NCBI GenBank assembly: GCA_002335495.1
Contig: DDBW01000017.1
Location: forward strand, 1-25,136
Direction: 5' to 3'
Source of the DNA: Candidatus Dojkabacteria bacterium UBA2022
Lineage (GTDB): Bacteria; Patescibacteriota; Dojkabacteria; SC72
DNA length: 25,136 nt
Position numbers and translations under genes: made by a program. Shown here in pieces: positions 17,767 to 24,873 of the stretch. Under the pieces are notes generated by a model. It was given only the letters and a program-made list of their open reading frames with translations. It did not search any database and was not told the origin of the DNA. Positions within the stretch are counted from its first letter, which is position 1, and every line of letters begins with the position of its first letter.

Positions 17767-17816
17767 CTAAATATCTCTATTTAGGTATACAATTAAGCAA
17801 TAATATTTAGATATAC
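17767..17816 (+). repeat. Inverted and direct repeats before the three-TM protein gene
   Basis: CTAAATA and TATTTAG (17767-17773, 17778-17784) form a perfect 7-base inverted repeat around TCTC. TATTTAGGTATAC (17778-17790) recurs as TATTTAGATATAC (17804-17816), 26 bases later, ending five bases before the ATG at 17822. A TACAAT at 17788-17793 could be the -10. It may be an operator, but AT-rich DNA produces such repeats by chance. Confidence 0.4.
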
Positions 17817-17821
17817 GATTC

Positions 17822-18883
17822 ATGCCTAAAGTATTTAGAAGAGCGTTTAAGAAAGAAGATACCCTCAAACAATTAAAAAGCAGATCAGTAAGCAATTGGC
17901 TTTTCGCAATCCTCCCTGTGGCACTAACCCTACTCATAATCCCTCAGTATACAAGAGTAACTAGAGAACCAAGCGCCCTTCTAACCTTAGATCAGCAGGA
18001 AACAATCTCCATTGTATACACGATATTCCTAGCCATATTCATAATCCTCTCCGTTGTATCAATCTGGATTACAATGCAAAGCAAATTTAGCGATAAAGAT
18101 GTGGAGAAGATAAAGAAGTTGAGCGATGAGAAGGGAGATATTAGCTTCATAACGCTGGAGAAGGCACCTGTAAAAACAGTATCTGTTACTAAATGGTTGG
18201 TAGGAATATACCTATTCATATCCGTACTTGGATTTACTTCATTCCAACTGGAAAGATCATATGTAAATACAACAAGAGATAGTAAATATGGAGAGGTACA
18301 TACATTAAATATAAAGCTTAACGATTGGGAGAACGTTGATATAACAACCAACAGAGACTTCTATATGCTCGAAGAGAACGGAGAAGGATTTCTCAGATAC
18401 ACCAACAACCTATTTTTAAAAGACCCAATTACCAATCACATAACTTTCTTTGAGACAAAGGAGGATATGCTCAAATACTTTGACAATAAAATGTTCTTTG
18501 AGCCAGGCGATGTACTAAACTCAAAGAATAGCGAGACGGTATCATACTACTTAAATAAGCGAGAGGAGAAAGGACAGTATGGGTATGGAAATGTATTAGA
18601 ACAGTACCCATATGAAACAGTAGTTGCTAGAGGGAAAATACTCAAAGCCAATTACATTATTAGTTACGTGAATAGAGATCCGGATGAAACGGAGACAAAG
18701 GGAGACTACAATAAGAATAGTGAAGTACAATCCAAGTTCTGTCTGTTTGACCTAAGCTTGATAAATCCAGAAGTGGAGGGATATGTTATGTTCTCGGGCG
18801 TAAGATCAATCGGAACATACGTAGACTATTGTACCCTCCTAGAAAACATGAGAGACTTCGATATTAAAGTTAATGTTAAATAG
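17822..18883 (+). CDS. Three-TM membrane protein with extracytoplasmic domain, unknown function
   Basis: I do not recognise this 353-residue protein. A basic N-terminus (MPKVFRRAFKK) precedes membrane helices at about 26-44, 61-85 and 124-143. The basic loop between helices 2 and 3 (KDVEKIKKL) should be cytoplasmic, which places the C-terminal ~210 residues outside. That domain is mixed charged/aromatic, without repeats, and has just two cysteines, Cys307 and Cys337, which could form a disulfide. The stop is three bases from the convergent adenylate-kinase-like gene stop, with no terminator hairpin between. Confidence 0.75.
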   Translation: MPKVFRRAFKKEDTLKQLKSRSVSNWLFAILPVALTLLIIPQYTRVTREPSALLTLDQQETISIVYTIFLAIFIILSVVSIWITMQSKFSDKDVEKIKKLSDEKGDISFITLEKAPVKTVSVTKWLVGIYLFISVLGFTSFQLERSYVNTTRDSKYGEVHTLNIKLNDWENVDITTNRDFYMLEENGEGFLRYTNNLFLKDPITNHITFFETKEDMLKYFDNKMFFEPGDVLNSKNSETVSYYLNKREEKGQYGYGNVLEQYPYETVVARGKILKANYIISYVNRDPDETETKGDYNKNSEVQSKFCLFDLSLINPEVEGYVMFSGVRSIGTYVDYCTLLENMRDFDIKVNVK

Positions 18884-18886
18884 AAA

Positions 18887-19957
18887 CTACTTTATCAATA
18901 CCTCGTGTAACTGCTTGATGAACTGCACAACTACAGCAGGAGCATAGAGACTGTAACTAGGAACTCCATCATCATCATTAACAATCCATTCAATATCCCT
19001 ACTTGTAATTCTTTCATTCTTCTCATCCCACTTAAATTCAGTAATCTTGGTAACTTCATATTCATCAACGTTTTCGAAAGCACCTTCTACTGGCACTGAG
19101 TTTCTAAGGTATATCTTTGGCACACCATATAACTTCATTGTTTCTTTAATGAGGCTCTCATCGGCCATCAATCTATCTTTAATAAGCTCAAGACCTTTTT
19201 CATCCCCTTCTTTCCCAACCATTCTAACCGGTTCACACTCAACATTGTCACATAGAAGATAGAATTCCTTCTTATCTTTATCGTATTGGACCTTAGAAGT
19301 TGGAAGAAGTTTTACATTTCTAGATGTATTACACTTAGGACACACTACTCTATATTTAATCCTCTCATCAATTACCTGCTCTGGAAGGTCAATAAATACA
19401 AATACATCAGGATCATTTCTATAATCAACTAACTCTCTGAAATATAGGGAGTATGAGACTTGATCCATACTTCTTGGGAAACCGTCTATAAACAAGACCT
19501 TTCCTCTATGTTTATCTATTTCCCTTTTAACAAGGGCAAGAATAAACTCTGTTGGAAGTAATTTTGAAGTATCTCTACCCAGAAAAGCATCAAAAGCATC
19601 TTCAAGAGAAATGAACCCCCGATAATTTCTTTCCATATATTCTCTCAGTTCCTCCATCTTTGTTTCATCCCCTTTTACCTCATCAACGGCTCGTACGATA
19701 TCCCCAACGGATAGGTGTACAGCACTCTCTTTTCCAAATATCTCCATAAAAAGTTTGGAGTATGTTCCTTTCCCTGCAAGTTTCTTTCCCATCATATATG
19801 CAACAAAAGTACTCTTTTGCATAAACTGTTTAAGATCATCGATCTCCTTTCCAACCTTTTCATAGAAATACTTGGCTCGTTCATCTACAGAGCTCAAATC
19901 ATAAGTGACTCCTGAGGTTCCTTTAGTTTTAATAATTGGGAATGAAATACCTTTCAT
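18887..19957 (-). CDS. Adenylate kinase-like nucleoside monophosphate kinase with N- and C-terminal extensions
   Basis: A 356-residue protein whose core matches adenylate kinase: P-loop GKKLAGKGT (57-65), VHLSVGD (80-86, family HISTGD), IDGFPRSMDQ (157-166, family DGFPR), and a LID with a four-cysteine zinc site (CPKC 206-209, CDNVEC 236-241). Normal adenylate kinases have about 215 residues; here ~45 residues precede the P-loop and ~70 follow the last conserved helix. The P-loop also lacks the usual GxPGSGKGT proline. Expected activity is NMP + ATP to NDP + ADP, with substrate unsure. I chose the ATG at 19957; a TTG at 19984 would add nine residues. It lies 63 bases after the winged-helix/Nudix gene and is probably cotranscribed with it. 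Confidence 0.8.
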   Translation of the reverse strand: MKGISFPIIKTKGTSGVTYDLSSVDERAKYFYEKVGKEIDDLKQFMQKSTFVAYMMGKKLAGKGTYSKLFMEIFGKESAVHLSVGDIVRAVDEVKGDETKMEELREYMERNYRGFISLEDAFDAFLGRDTSKLLPTEFILALVKREIDKHRGKVLFIDGFPRSMDQVSYSLYFRELVDYRNDPDVFVFIDLPEQVIDERIKYRVVCPKCNTSRNVKLLPTSKVQYDKDKKEFYLLCDNVECEPVRMVGKEGDEKGLELIKDRLMADESLIKETMKLYGVPKIYLRNSVPVEGAFENVDEYEVTKITEFKWDEKNERITSRDIEWIVNDDDGVPSYSLYAPAVVVQFIKQLHEVLIK

Positions 19958-20020
19958 ATAATGGTTTGAAAATTTACTTACCAAGTTTAACAGAGAAAGG
20001 CTTTATTATCCAATCATCAC

Positions 20021-20716
20021 CTAGAACTCTTTAACTATGAAAGTATTTTCATTAAACTCCAGAACGTTACTACTATTTGCTATCTTAAGAATGGTGTCTT
20101 CCTGATAGTACTTTTTCTCGATACTACTGAAATCTTTTTCATCCATCCAAAAGTTCCTACCACTTTGAGTATCCGTAAGTTCCCCCTCTGGATTATCACA
20201 TGTAACAACAAAGAATAGCTTATCCTCAACCAACTTACCCTCGTTCTCGAGAACAACATGATCATGAACCAATCCCCTTATGAACATCTCTCCTCCTTCG
20301 AGGTTAGTCTCTTCCTTCATCTCCCTTCTCGCTGTTTCCAAAATCTTTTCCCCAAACCTAACTTTGCCCGTAAAAAATCCTACATACCCGAAGTATGGTT
20401 CTTTAGTGCGTTCTTGCATTAGCAATTGAGTATTTCCATTATCATCTCGTTTAACAACTATGATTACGGCGACCTTTGGTTGCTTTTCAACAGTAGCATC
20501 ATCAGTATCCATCGTATTAGCAAACTCCTTACCTTTCACTGTAAGGGAGTAATTACCTCCATTCTTTGATACATATTTAAGTTCAACTAAGTGATTTATG
20601 TGGTACGAGAAATGATCCGAAGTTAGTCCCTTTATGTTTAAATCTGAGAACCTAGCATTTGGCTTAAAGAGGAGTTCTCTTAGTATAACCATTTGAATGT
20701 AGTGTAATGATCTCAT
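20021..20716 (-). CDS. Winged-helix / Nudix hydrolase fusion, likely transcription regulator or NTP-responsive enzyme
   Basis: A 231-residue protein. Residues ~1-70 form a winged-helix DNA-binding domain (recognition helix near SDHFSYHINHLVELKYV, wing NGGNYSLTVKGKEF). Residues ~80-231 are a Nudix domain with the box at 117-139: Gly117, Glu123, Arg131-Glu132, Glu135-Glu136 and Leu139. The catalytic glutamates are intact; the usual Gly near the end of the box is Asn138. Nudix hydrolases cut nucleoside diphosphate derivatives; fusions to winged helices (for example NrtR, with the opposite domain order) can sense such ligands and regulate genes. A perfect palindrome lies 58 bases upstream of its ATG, between it and the divergent lipoprotein gene. 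Confidence 0.85.
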   Translation of the reverse strand: MRSLHYIQMVILRELLFKPNARFSDLNIKGLTSDHFSYHINHLVELKYVSKNGGNYSLTVKGKEFANTMDTDDATVEKQPKVAVIIVVKRDDNGNTQLLMQERTKEPYFGYVGFFTGKVRFGEKILETARREMKEETNLEGGEMFIRGLVHDHVVLENEGKLVEDKLFFVVTCDNPEGELTDTQSGRNFWMDEKDFSSIEKKYYQEDTILKIANSSNVLEFNENTFIVKEF

Positions 20717-20773
20717 GCTTTTACGTACTAACTTATATATCTGGAGAATACCAAGGTGAGATTATTTAATCTA

Positions 20774-20789
20774 GTGAAAACATTTTCAC
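20774..20789. promoter_or_regulatory. Palindromic operator candidate
   Basis: GTGAAAACATTTTCAC is a perfect dyad: two 7-base arms around CA. It lies in the 122-base gap between the divergent winged-helix/Nudix gene and the lipoprotein gene, 58 bases from one start and 49 from the other. It has no loop suited to a terminator hairpin, so a protein-binding site is the simpler reading; the neighbouring winged-helix protein is the obvious candidate (inference). Confidence 0.55.
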
Positions 20790-20824
20790 CGCCCCATAGT
20801 ATTTATATAGAATAAGTAATAAGG

Positions 20825-20830
20825 TATAAT
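20825..20830 (+). promoter_or_regulatory. -10 element (TATAAT) of the lipoprotein gene
   Basis: A perfect TATAAT lies eight bases before the ATG at 20839, giving an mRNA with essentially no leader. TTTATA at 20802-20807 sits 17 bases upstream and may be a weak -35. Confidence 0.6.
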
Positions 20831-20838
20831 TAAGGCCT

Positions 20839-21828
20839 ATGAATAAAGGTTATATAGGATTAGTAGTACTAACTGGGGCGGCACTCGCCTGTGAAAACGT
20901 GCCACAAAACCAAGACCTTGAAGCATCAGTACTAGAACAGATAGAAGGAGTTACCTTTATACAATTCAATCAAGGGCCAGTCCTTACACCAGAACAAATG
21001 AGCTACATTGTGGCAACCAGAGACTACTATAGAAATACCTTAGGATGCCGAGAAATTATTTCAGATCAAACAATCGTAATTCCATATGGAAAAGATACAA
21101 ATCCAACAAACTTCATTGATTCGGAAAACAGACTTAACTCCTTTTTATATAAAGTGGGAGGCCTTTCTACATATGCCGACGAAGTAAATATAACAACGCC
21201 TCAACTTATTGCAAAACTAAAAGAGTTGAATCTTATACAAAGCAATCTTCTAACGCCAATTGTGTTTATTGATGCAGAAAATCCAATAGAGTCTGCTAAT
21301 CATGAGCTAGGCCATGCGGTGTGTCAGCAAGCAACAAGGGTGGTATTTGAACAATCGCTATTTGAATCTGGAGATATTGTTTTAGGAGAAAAAGTAACCG
21401 CCTCTCTATCAAAAGACCCAACAATTATACTTCACCATGAGGACGGAGGGATGACATACGTTGTAACTCTAAAAGAAATACATGCAATGCTTCTGGAGAG
21501 AACAAGAGATAAACAGAGTCGATTTGGATTAGATATATCGGTAATACCACAGCTTGATAAATCTGATTTCGCGCCAGAGGGAACGGATCCATATACGGAC
21601 ATATACAATAAAGTAATACAGGGAATGAACGATGCAGGTGTGATAGTTGATCACACACAACTATCTGATTTAATTGTTCGATATGTAACTCAAGAAGGCT
21701 CAGAATCACTCGCAACTATTGCAGTGGAACTTCAAAGATACAACCCTAACAAATCTGTAACGGATATTCTAACTTCCCTATTAAGACTTCTTTATGAAGG
21801 ACAAGAGGATTTAATCAACTCAGACTAA
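20839..21828 (+). CDS. Putative lipoprotein with HELGH zinc-metallopeptidase motif
   Basis: This 329-residue protein starts with a lipoprotein-type signal (MNKGYIGLVVLTGAALAC) with Cys18 as the likely lipid-bearing residue; the lipobox A-L-A-C is not ideal. Residues 155-159 read HELGH (in ESANHELGHAV), the HExxH signature of zincin peptidases; the third zinc ligand is not clear. No known peptidase family is recognised. Apart from Cys18, only two cysteines are present (LGCRE and AVCQQ), which could pair. It faces a winged-helix/Nudix gene across a gap with a palindrome, and an interrupted frame follows after 10 bases. Confidence 0.65.
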   Translation: MNKGYIGLVVLTGAALACENVPQNQDLEASVLEQIEGVTFIQFNQGPVLTPEQMSYIVATRDYYRNTLGCREIISDQTIVIPYGKDTNPTNFIDSENRLNSFLYKVGGLSTYADEVNITTPQLIAKLKELNLIQSNLLTPIVFIDAENPIESANHELGHAVCQQATRVVFEQSLFESGDIVLGEKVTASLSKDPTIILHHEDGGMTYVVTLKEIHAMLLERTRDKQSRFGLDISVIPQLDKSDFAPEGTDPYTDIYNKVIQGMNDAGVIVDHTQLSDLIVRYVTQEGSESLATIAVELQRYNPNKSVTDILTSLLRLLYEGQEDLINSD

Positions 21829-21838
21829 CAGAATAGAT

Positions 21839-21931
21839 ATGTTTGACGAAAAAAGAATTGCAACAACATTACAGATACTTGAGTTAAAATGCCAGCATAT
21901 TTCTATTGCAGAGATGTTTAAAAGGATATAA
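21839..21931 (+). pseudogene. Short frame (30 codons) continuing in frame into the next ORF after one TAA
   Basis: This ATG frame begins 10 bases after the lipoprotein stop (MFDEKRIATTLQILELKC...) and ends at TAA (21929-21931). The reading frame resumes at once in the same phase with GAG-TTG-ATT-GAA, and the joined sequence AEMFKRI-stop-ELIENGNAPYE reads like one helix. So 21839-22315 is probably one ~158-residue gene broken by a nonsense change, or a sequencing error; a separate small peptide is less likely. Confidence 0.5.
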
Positions 21932-21934
21932 GAG

Positions 21935-22315
21935 TTGATTGAAAATGGTAATGCTCCATATGAGATGTCCCATCGTGAAGCTCATGTTCTAAAACCATAT
22001 GCAATTATTGAAGCATCTGTCGCTCCATTATCAAATAGAGCCTTCGCAATACTACACACCGAAAAAGGAGAAACAATGGTCATATTGGACGAACTAAATG
22101 GTTTACACGAAAGAATCGCTACAAATGAAGATGTCTTAGGAATTACAGGAGGAGCAATCTTTTATTCATCAGAGGACGATCTACATCCATTTCTCCCCCT
22201 AGGTGAGTTTGAAAGAATTTCCATTCCGGAAGGCTTTGAGATACTTGTGGACTTAAGAGAAGCTCCAGGCACTCTAACTATTTCAGATTTTTACTGTAAT
22301 CCTTTTGAAATATGA
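21935..22315 (+). CDS. Hypothetical protein (possibly the C-terminal part of an interrupted gene)
   Basis: A 126-residue frame opened by TTG at 21935, three bases after the TAA above. I do not recognise the family. The chain is soluble and acidic, with a beta-rich look (IIEASVAPLSNRAFAILHTEKG, ILVDLREAPGTLTISD) and no signal peptide or membrane segment. The sequence PHREAH-like MSHREAHVLKPYA is near the start. If the upstream 30 codons belong to it, the intact protein would start at 21839 with an N-terminal helix. AAAGGA upstream of the TTG might serve as a weak ribosome site. Confidence 0.55.
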   Translation: MIENGNAPYEMSHREAHVLKPYAIIEASVAPLSNRAFAILHTEKGETMVILDELNGLHERIATNEDVLGITGGAIFYSSEDDLHPFLPLGEFERISIPEGFEILVDLREAPGTLTISDFYCNPFEI

Positions 22316-22369
22316 TAATTGACAATAGAGTCTATGGTATAGGAGATACAAACCATAAGTTATATTTCC

Positions 22370-22750
22370 CTAACCAATAAACCTCGCTACAAAATCAATA
22401 AAAGGCTCGTAGAGGATAATAATCCCAACCGCCACAGCAAGAAGAGACCCTAAAAGTACAACTCCGGACATGATATCTTTAATCAACCCCACTTCAGGAT
22501 TCTCGTCAGGATATATAACATCCAAAACTCTCTCAATACTCGTATTAATCATTTCAAGAATAATTACAAAGAAACATGCTGTAACAGTAACCAGCATCTC
22601 AAGTTTAGAAATTCCAAGAATAATGGAGCCAATTATTACACCTGATGCAACTAATAACTGTATTCTGGAGTTCCTCTCTTTTAACAGACCGTGAAATAGC
22701 CCTTTAAATGCAATAACGACACTTCTTAGAAAATTCTGTTTCTTTCTCAT
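22370..22750 (-). CDS. dgkA: Diacylglycerol/undecaprenol kinase (DgkA family)
   Basis: A 126-residue, three-helix membrane kinase of the DgkA family, which phosphorylates diacylglycerol or, in Gram-positive-type members, undecaprenol. Family residues are present: KERNSRIQ (24-31; Glu25, Asn27), EMINTSIERVLD (66-77; Glu66, Asn69, Glu73, Asp77) and KDIMSGVVLL (91-100). The N-terminal amphipathic segment FLRSVVIAFKGLFHGLL is typical. By feeding undecaprenyl phosphate it could support the glycosyltransferases at the left end (inference). The ATG lies six bases after a perfect TATAAT. Confidence 0.9.
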   Translation of the reverse strand: MRKKQNFLRSVVIAFKGLFHGLLKERNSRIQLLVASGVIIGSIILGISKLEMLVTVTACFFVIILEMINTSIERVLDVIYPDENPEVGLIKDIMSGVVLLGSLLAVAVGIIILYEPFIDFVARFIG

Positions 22751-22756
22751 TCTTTG

Positions 22757-22762
22757 ATTATA
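22757..22762 (-). promoter_or_regulatory. -10 element (TATAAT) of dgkA
   Basis: A perfect TATAAT on the minus strand, six bases before the ATG at 22750; predicts a leaderless mRNA. It shares the 69-base divergent gap with the NYN gene promoter. Confidence 0.6.
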
Positions 22763-22807
22763 CAGAATTGATAGTAGTTATGTAATCCTAACTTAATATT
22801 CCCACTA

Positions 22808-22813
22808 TACAAT
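22808..22813 (+). promoter_or_regulatory. -10 element (TACAAT) of the NYN-domain gene
   Basis: TACAAT lies six bases before the GTG start at 22820, so transcription would begin at about the start codon. An in-frame TGA (22814-22816) between the two excludes a longer protein. Confidence 0.5.
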
Positions 22814-22819
22814 TGAATA

Positions 22820-23305
22820 GTGGAGAATAATTATGCTTTTATTAATAGCCAGAATTTAAACTTAGGAGTCAGAAGCGAAGGCTGGGAACTAGACTTTAAA
22901 AAGTTTAGATTATACTTAAGAAATAAATACGCAATTAAGAAAGCATTCTTATTCATTGGATATATAAAACAGAATCAGAATCTTTATCGAAAACTAAAGG
23001 GATTTGGTTATGAAATTATTTTCAAACCTACATTAAGCCACTTTGAAAATAACGTGAAAGTAACAAAGGGAAATGTTGATGCAGAATTAGTTCTCCATAC
23101 AATGATTGAATACAATCATTTTCACAAGGCAATTATCGTTACAGGAGATGGAGATTTTTACTGCCTTGTAAAGTATCTCGCTGACAAAAACAAGCTATAT
23201 AAAATACTTGTACCCACAAAACAATTTTCAGCTTTATACCGAAATTTTATGAGAAGAAAATACATAATCCATGTAAGCAACCTGAAAAGTTTTATCAAAA
23301 GATAG
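22820..23305 (+). CDS. NYN-domain (LabA/DUF88-like, PIN-fold) protein with Asp-to-Asn change
   Basis: A 161-residue NYN-domain protein; the fold is that of PIN-like RNases, which use conserved Asp residues to hold a metal. Visible are AFINSQNLNLG (7-16), KGNVDAELVLH (83-93, Asp87) and IVTGDGDFYCLVKYL (106-120, Asp110 and Asp112). The first motif normally reads FIDxxNL; here the Asp is Asn9 (codon AAT instead of GAT), so cutting activity may be lost or weakened. The start is GTG at 22820, fixed by the in-frame TGA six bases upstream. The gene is convergent with the photolyase and divergent from dgkA. Confidence 0.85.
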   Translation: MENNYAFINSQNLNLGVRSEGWELDFKKFRLYLRNKYAIKKAFLFIGYIKQNQNLYRKLKGFGYEIIFKPTLSHFENNVKVTKGNVDAELVLHTMIEYNHFHKAIIVTGDGDFYCLVKYLADKNKLYKILVPTKQFSALYRNFMRRKYIIHVSNLKSFIKR

Positions 23306-23309
23306 AGAA

Positions 23310-23352
23310 GAGAGGCATTTACGGTCGGTCGAAACCTTAGGCTAGTCCTCTC
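23310..23352. terminator. Inverted repeat between convergent genes, possible terminator
   Basis: GAGAGG (23310-23315) pairs with CCTCTC (23347-23352) around a GC-rich 31-base interior with a smaller GGT-CGAA-ACC hairpin. It lies in the 99-base gap between the NYN gene stop and the photolyase stop. No clear T run follows on the plus strand; the minus strand has TTCTCTATCTTTT. A weak bidirectional terminator is likely, a small structured RNA possible. Confidence 0.35.
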
Positions 23353-23404
23353 ATGGTGATTAGTTTATTATATCCCCTAACAATTTCGAGGTCAAACTGA
23401 GTAA

Positions 23405-24769
23405 TTAAACAATCATTGATACTTTATCAATATATTTCTGCACATCAAACTTCCTTTTCATCCCATTAAGATTCATATAACGAACTTTTCCAAAGATATC
23501 CCTTTCAAACCATGGCCTATCGTGAACCCCGCCAAGGGACCAGGCAATACCAACATATCCATTAGGATCTCTTCCATCAATAGAATACTTATCATTCAAA
23601 TACACTAAGATCTTATGAGCCTCACTATAACCCTTACTCCACTCCAGAACTTTCTTTGCCCAGTACATCCTCATATACCCATGCATTTTTCCCGTTTTCA
23701 TCAGCTCCATCTGAGCAGCATTCCAAAGTTCATCGTGCGTGATCCCCTGCTCAAATTCCCCCAGAGAGTATAAATACTCCCTTTTATCCTTTAAATGATT
23801 ATCGAGGGATTCTCTAGCCCATTTAGGATAGCAGGCAGGATTATCATACTGATGATTATAGAAACAGAAATTATCAGAAAGCTCTTTACGAACCACAATC
23901 TCCTCTATGAATGATGCGACGACTTCATCCTTTAGACCAGACTCCTTAACTGCAAGTACAACCTCAAGAGAAGAAATATTGCCGAAGTGAAGATATGGGG
24001 AGAGATTAGAAAGAGCATCTGAGCTAGGATCATTTTTCTCACCTGTATAACGTTCTAATTTGTTATTAATAAACTCGTTCAGAACACGATATGCATGATC
24101 AATTCCGCCTATGAAATATTGAGAAGGTAGGACCGTACTATCAACCATCTCTTTTACGCACTCCTCAATATCCATCCAATTAATTTTGCAGGAGGAGGAC
24201 TTTCTATATTTAAATAAAGATATTTCTTCTGGAATCTTTAAAAATTCTCCCAACACTCTATTCACCTTCAACCTTAAAGTATATGCAGAATATTCCTGTT
24301 TTAAAGAGATAAATCTGACAGGAACTATGTTGTGAGTATCAACCTCATAAAAAGGAACTCCTATTTTATCTAGTTTATCGGCAACATTTTCTCTCCATCT
24401 CCGAGCAAATCGTAAAGGGGAGAAATCAGTAACCACAGAAGATACCTGACCAATACTCAGATACTTTGAAAGCTCTTTCTCAGGATTACCTTTTAATAGT
24501 GTAAAGGAGATTCCTAAATTAGACAGTGACTTCTCAACATCTTTAAGGCCTTCTAGCATAAAAAGATAGGAGCGGAGATTACCATTTTTAATATTTGGAT
24601 TTAAGCAGAATACGACCTCTAACTCATTTTCAAGCTCATGAGCCAGCTTAGCAGCCCATAGGAGGGCATGGTTATAATTAACCCGCTGGTCGCGGCTCAT
24701 TATATAGACAACCCGACCCCCTTTTTTAGGGGTCTCAACTTTATTTAACCTTACAACCCTATTATCCAT
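23405..24769 (-). CDS. phr: Class II CPD photolyase
   Basis: A 454-residue FAD-dependent DNA photolyase that uses light to split cyclobutane pyrimidine dimers. Class II is shown by the C-terminal FAD/DNA-binding blocks: EEIVVRKELSDNFCFYN (289-305), HDELWNAAQMELMKTGKMHG (345-364) with YMRMYWAKKVLEW, and DGRDPNGYVGIAWSLGGVHD (398-417) followed by RPWFERDIFGKVRYMN. The N-terminal Rossmann domain (RVVYIMSRDQRVNYNHALLWA) is also of the class II type. Length is normal and all blocks are intact, so it should be active. Class II enzymes are best known in plants, animals, some archaea and scattered bacteria, so lateral transfer is plausible. ATG start at 24769, 12 bases after TATACT. Confidence 0.93.
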   Translation of the reverse strand: MDNRVVRLNKVETPKKGGRVVYIMSRDQRVNYNHALLWAAKLAHELENELEVVFCLNPNIKNGNLRSYLFMLEGLKDVEKSLSNLGISFTLLKGNPEKELSKYLSIGQVSSVVTDFSPLRFARRWRENVADKLDKIGVPFYEVDTHNIVPVRFISLKQEYSAYTLRLKVNRVLGEFLKIPEEISLFKYRKSSSCKINWMDIEECVKEMVDSTVLPSQYFIGGIDHAYRVLNEFINNKLERYTGEKNDPSSDALSNLSPYLHFGNISSLEVVLAVKESGLKDEVVASFIEEIVVRKELSDNFCFYNHQYDNPACYPKWARESLDNHLKDKREYLYSLGEFEQGITHDELWNAAQMELMKTGKMHGYMRMYWAKKVLEWSKGYSEAHKILVYLNDKYSIDGRDPNGYVGIAWSLGGVHDRPWFERDIFGKVRYMNLNGMKRKFDVQKYIDKVSMIV

Positions 24770-24781
24770 ATATACACCTAA

Positions 24782-24787
24782 AGTATA
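24782..24787 (-). promoter_or_regulatory. -10 element (TATACT) of the photolyase gene
   Basis: TATACT on the minus strand lies 12 bases before the ATG at 24769, predicting a leader of about five bases. No -35 box is clear. Confidence 0.4.
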
Positions 24788-24837
24788 CCTAACATACCGC
24801 GCAGAAAAGATATCATTTAAACATTACCTCTTCTATC

Positions 24838-24846
24838 TGATACAAT
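24838..24846 (+). promoter_or_regulatory. Extended -10 promoter (TGATACAAT) of the PD-(D/E)XK gene
   Basis: TACAAT (24841-24846) preceded by TGA forms an extended -10. The ATG at 24874 follows after 27 bases, giving a leader of about 21 bases with no Shine-Dalgarno site. Confidence 0.45.
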
Positions 24847-24873
24847 AATTTAATTAACCTGAAAAATAATACC

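Noticed and set aside
21929..21931. TAA considered as a recoded sense codon
   Set aside because: TAA ends the DsbA-like gene and the lipoprotein gene in this window, so general recoding is excluded; mutation or sequence error is simpler.
22333..22357. TATGGT...ACCATA hairpin between the hypothetical gene and dgkA
   Set aside because: Only six mostly A-T pairs with a 13-base loop and no T run; too weak to call a terminator.
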